A stretch of 64,000 nucleotides of DNA, from the NCBI GenBank assembly GCA_014879445.1, contig JACSSC010000018.1, forward strand, positions 128,706 through 192,705, written 5' to 3'. Below the pieces are notes generated by a model. That model saw only the letters and a list, made by a program, of their open reading frames with translations. It was not told the origin of the DNA and ran no database searches. This document shows, one piece after another, positions 62,964-64,000 of the stretch. Position 1 is the first letter of the stretch, and each line of letters opens with the position of its first letter. This stretch comes from Candidatus Competibacteraceae bacterium. Its GTDB lineage: Bacteria > Bacteroidota > Bacteroidia > CAIKAF01. Position numbers and translations under genes: made by a program.

Positions 62964-64000
62964 TTAGGAAGAATGTAAGCGATTTTTCTTTATCAAATAT
63001 AAAAATGATGGCAGCCAAAGTATCATACCAGCAAAAATAAAAATTCCATATCCGGCATAATGACGGAATGCAAACCAATGTACCCCACCTATCCATTTGT
63101 TTAGTGCAAACCACATACAAAACAACAAGAAAATTATTAATCCTGCCTTAGCCAAAAATACTCGCATGTGACGGAGAAATAATGGGAAAAAAAATCCAGG
63201 AACGATTAGTAGCCAAATCCATATTCCCGGTGTTTTTTCTATCGAATACAAATGTGATATATGAAACATATCATCAGTCAATAATTCTATGAAAAAACGA
63301 AATTCGAATAATCCAGCCGGCAGTATGTTGCCAAATGCTTGGGATACTGGATTATCAAAAGTATAGGATGAAAGAAATCGAATGACCCATGCTATGGCCG
63401 GCAAATAAATGATAAAACATAGCATGATGTTTTGGCGATTATGCTTGTAATTTTGTAACATTTTATAGGTTATGAAAATTGCCAACAGCAAAGCCAGTAA
63501 ATAGTTTGTTTGCTTGGATAAAAAAAGCAACATGACAAGTGAATGTGCATATATCGCCCTACGAGCAGAAGGGTTTCTAATATAATTCCAGGTCAGCAAT
63601 AGGCAAAAATTAGCAATCGGAACTGAAAACCAGTCGTTGGAGAGTCCAAAGCGATTAAAGGAACCGGCGTGTAAAACAAACAAAACATATAAGGCCTTAA
63701 TGGGTACCGGATTGCCTGGAAAATAATGATGCATGAATTTGCGTATAAGTAATACGCCGCAAATGATCCCCGCTAAAAATATCAACCACGAAAAAATACG
63801 TAATATCCATACACGTTGTATGAGAGGAATATGCATTGCAATCATCAATCGGTTTGGAATTGACATGCACAAATAATATAACGGAGGTTGTTGCAATTCG
63901 TAGGAGTATGCTTTTAATCCTATTTCAGGTTCGGATAATTCTTCACCATGATTTGAATAGCTTTGATAGATCGATTCTTCAACGAGTGTGTTGATATTGG
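62964..64000 (-). CDS. Polytopic membrane glycosyltransferase-like protein (partial)
   Basis: The reading frame is open to the right edge of the window, so the N-terminus is missing; about 345 residues are visible. It has at least eight membrane helices and the segment QQPPLYYLCM, which resembles the (E/Q)-x-P-x-x-Y motif of GT-C glycosyltransferases such as the dolichyl-phosphate-mannose and ArnT families, preceded by a loop with EESIYQSYSNHGEELSEPE. Substrate unknown. Upstream of the methyltransferase gene in a minus-strand run that continues beyond the window. Confidence 0.75.
   Translation of the reverse strand, partial: NINTLVEESIYQSYSNHGEELSEPEIGLKAYSYELQQPPLYYLCMSIPNRLMIAMHIPLIQRVWILRIFSWLIFLAGIICGVLLIRKFMHHYFPGNPVPIKALYVLFVLHAGSFNRFGLSNDWFSVPIANFCLLLTWNYIRNPSARRAIYAHSLVMLLFLSKQTNYLLALLLAIFITYKMLQNYKHNRQNIMLCFIIYLPAIAWVIRFLSSYTFDNPVSQAFGNILPAGLFEFRFFIELLTDDMFHISHLYSIEKTPGIWIWLLIVPGFFFPLFLRHMRVFLAKAGLIIFLLFCMWFALNKWIGGVHWFAFRHYAGYGIFIFAGMILWLPSFLYLIKKNRLHSS

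Noticed and set aside
1-64000. CRISPR arrays, rRNA, tRNA genes, insertion sequences or prophage
   Set aside because: No regularly spaced repeats, transposase or phage proteins, or recognisable tRNA cloverleaf with T-loop GGTTCGA were seen on reading both strands; tRNAs were not searched with a covariance model.

Overview
The window looks like a chromosomal segment of a Bacteroidota bacterium, probably an environmental Chitinophagales/Sphingobacteriales/Saprospiria-type lineage; I cannot place it more finely. The evidence is: two proteins with type IX secretion (T9SS) C-terminal sorting domains plus a third possible remnant; many promoters matching the Bacteroidota -33/-7 consensus (TTTG, N19, TAnnTTTG), two of them exact; few Shine-Dalgarno sequences; and typical gene neighbourhoods (rsfS-ftsH with divergent birA, YicC-gmk, DUF1573 proteins, a GSCFA protein, a TonB-dependent receptor). 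Coding density is high. No rRNA, tRNA, insertion sequence, CRISPR array or phage gene was seen.

Layout. 1-0.9 kb: tail of a molybdopterin-dehydrogenase FAD subunit and a hemerythrin-like protein. 0.9-3.1 kb: a secreted PNGase F-like T9SS protein, followed by a GC-rich non-coding island (about 3.2-3.4 kb). 3.5-7.1 kb (minus): selD-mnmH for tRNA selenation, a GSCFA protein and RNase HI. 7.2-14.7 kb: smpB, clpS, NfeD-like and FloA membrane-microdomain proteins, kbl, yicC, gmk and several lipoproteins. 14.8-22 kb: superoxide dismutase, then a complete nitrous-oxide-reduction locus: lipoprotein cytochrome c, NosZ of the Sec/lipoprotein (clade II) type, a membrane protein fused to NosL, then NosD, NosF and NosY. 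22-33.5 kb: housekeeping and small-molecule genes (aminotransferase, DUF1573 pair, ahcY, a TPR protein, a ComA-like phosphosulfolactate synthase, rhodanese, DUF368 transporter, aroE, a class-III aminotransferase/SDR pair, pepT). 34.9-39.8 kb: a three-gene operon of a membrane-anchored CrtC/tocopherol-cyclase-like protein and two different GMC oxidoreductases. 40-51.8 kb: rlmN, ppx, a TonB-dependent receptor, a repeat-rich T9SS protein, a degenerate PEP-utilising (rifampicin-phosphotransferase-like) pseudoenzyme, a surface-repeat protein, a phosphoribosyltransferase and a GNAT. 51.7-64 kb: ftsH, rsfS, birA, a ccmE-ccmF cytochrome c maturation pair, murB, a CDF transporter, a Nudix hydrolase, and a methyltransferase plus a membrane glycosyltransferase-like protein running off the right edge.

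How it fits together. The cell should reduce N2O in the periplasm, with the lipoprotein cytochrome c as likely electron donor and NosDFY/NosL handling the copper centres. The ccmE-ccmF pair about 40 kb away would supply haem attachment. The least ordinary items are the membrane-protein::NosL fusion, the RPH-like protein whose catalytic His position is Asn, the CrtC-like/GMC/GMC operon, the CxxxY-type CcmE and a possible small structured RNA after birA. None of these was checked against a database; all family names come from reading the translated sequences.
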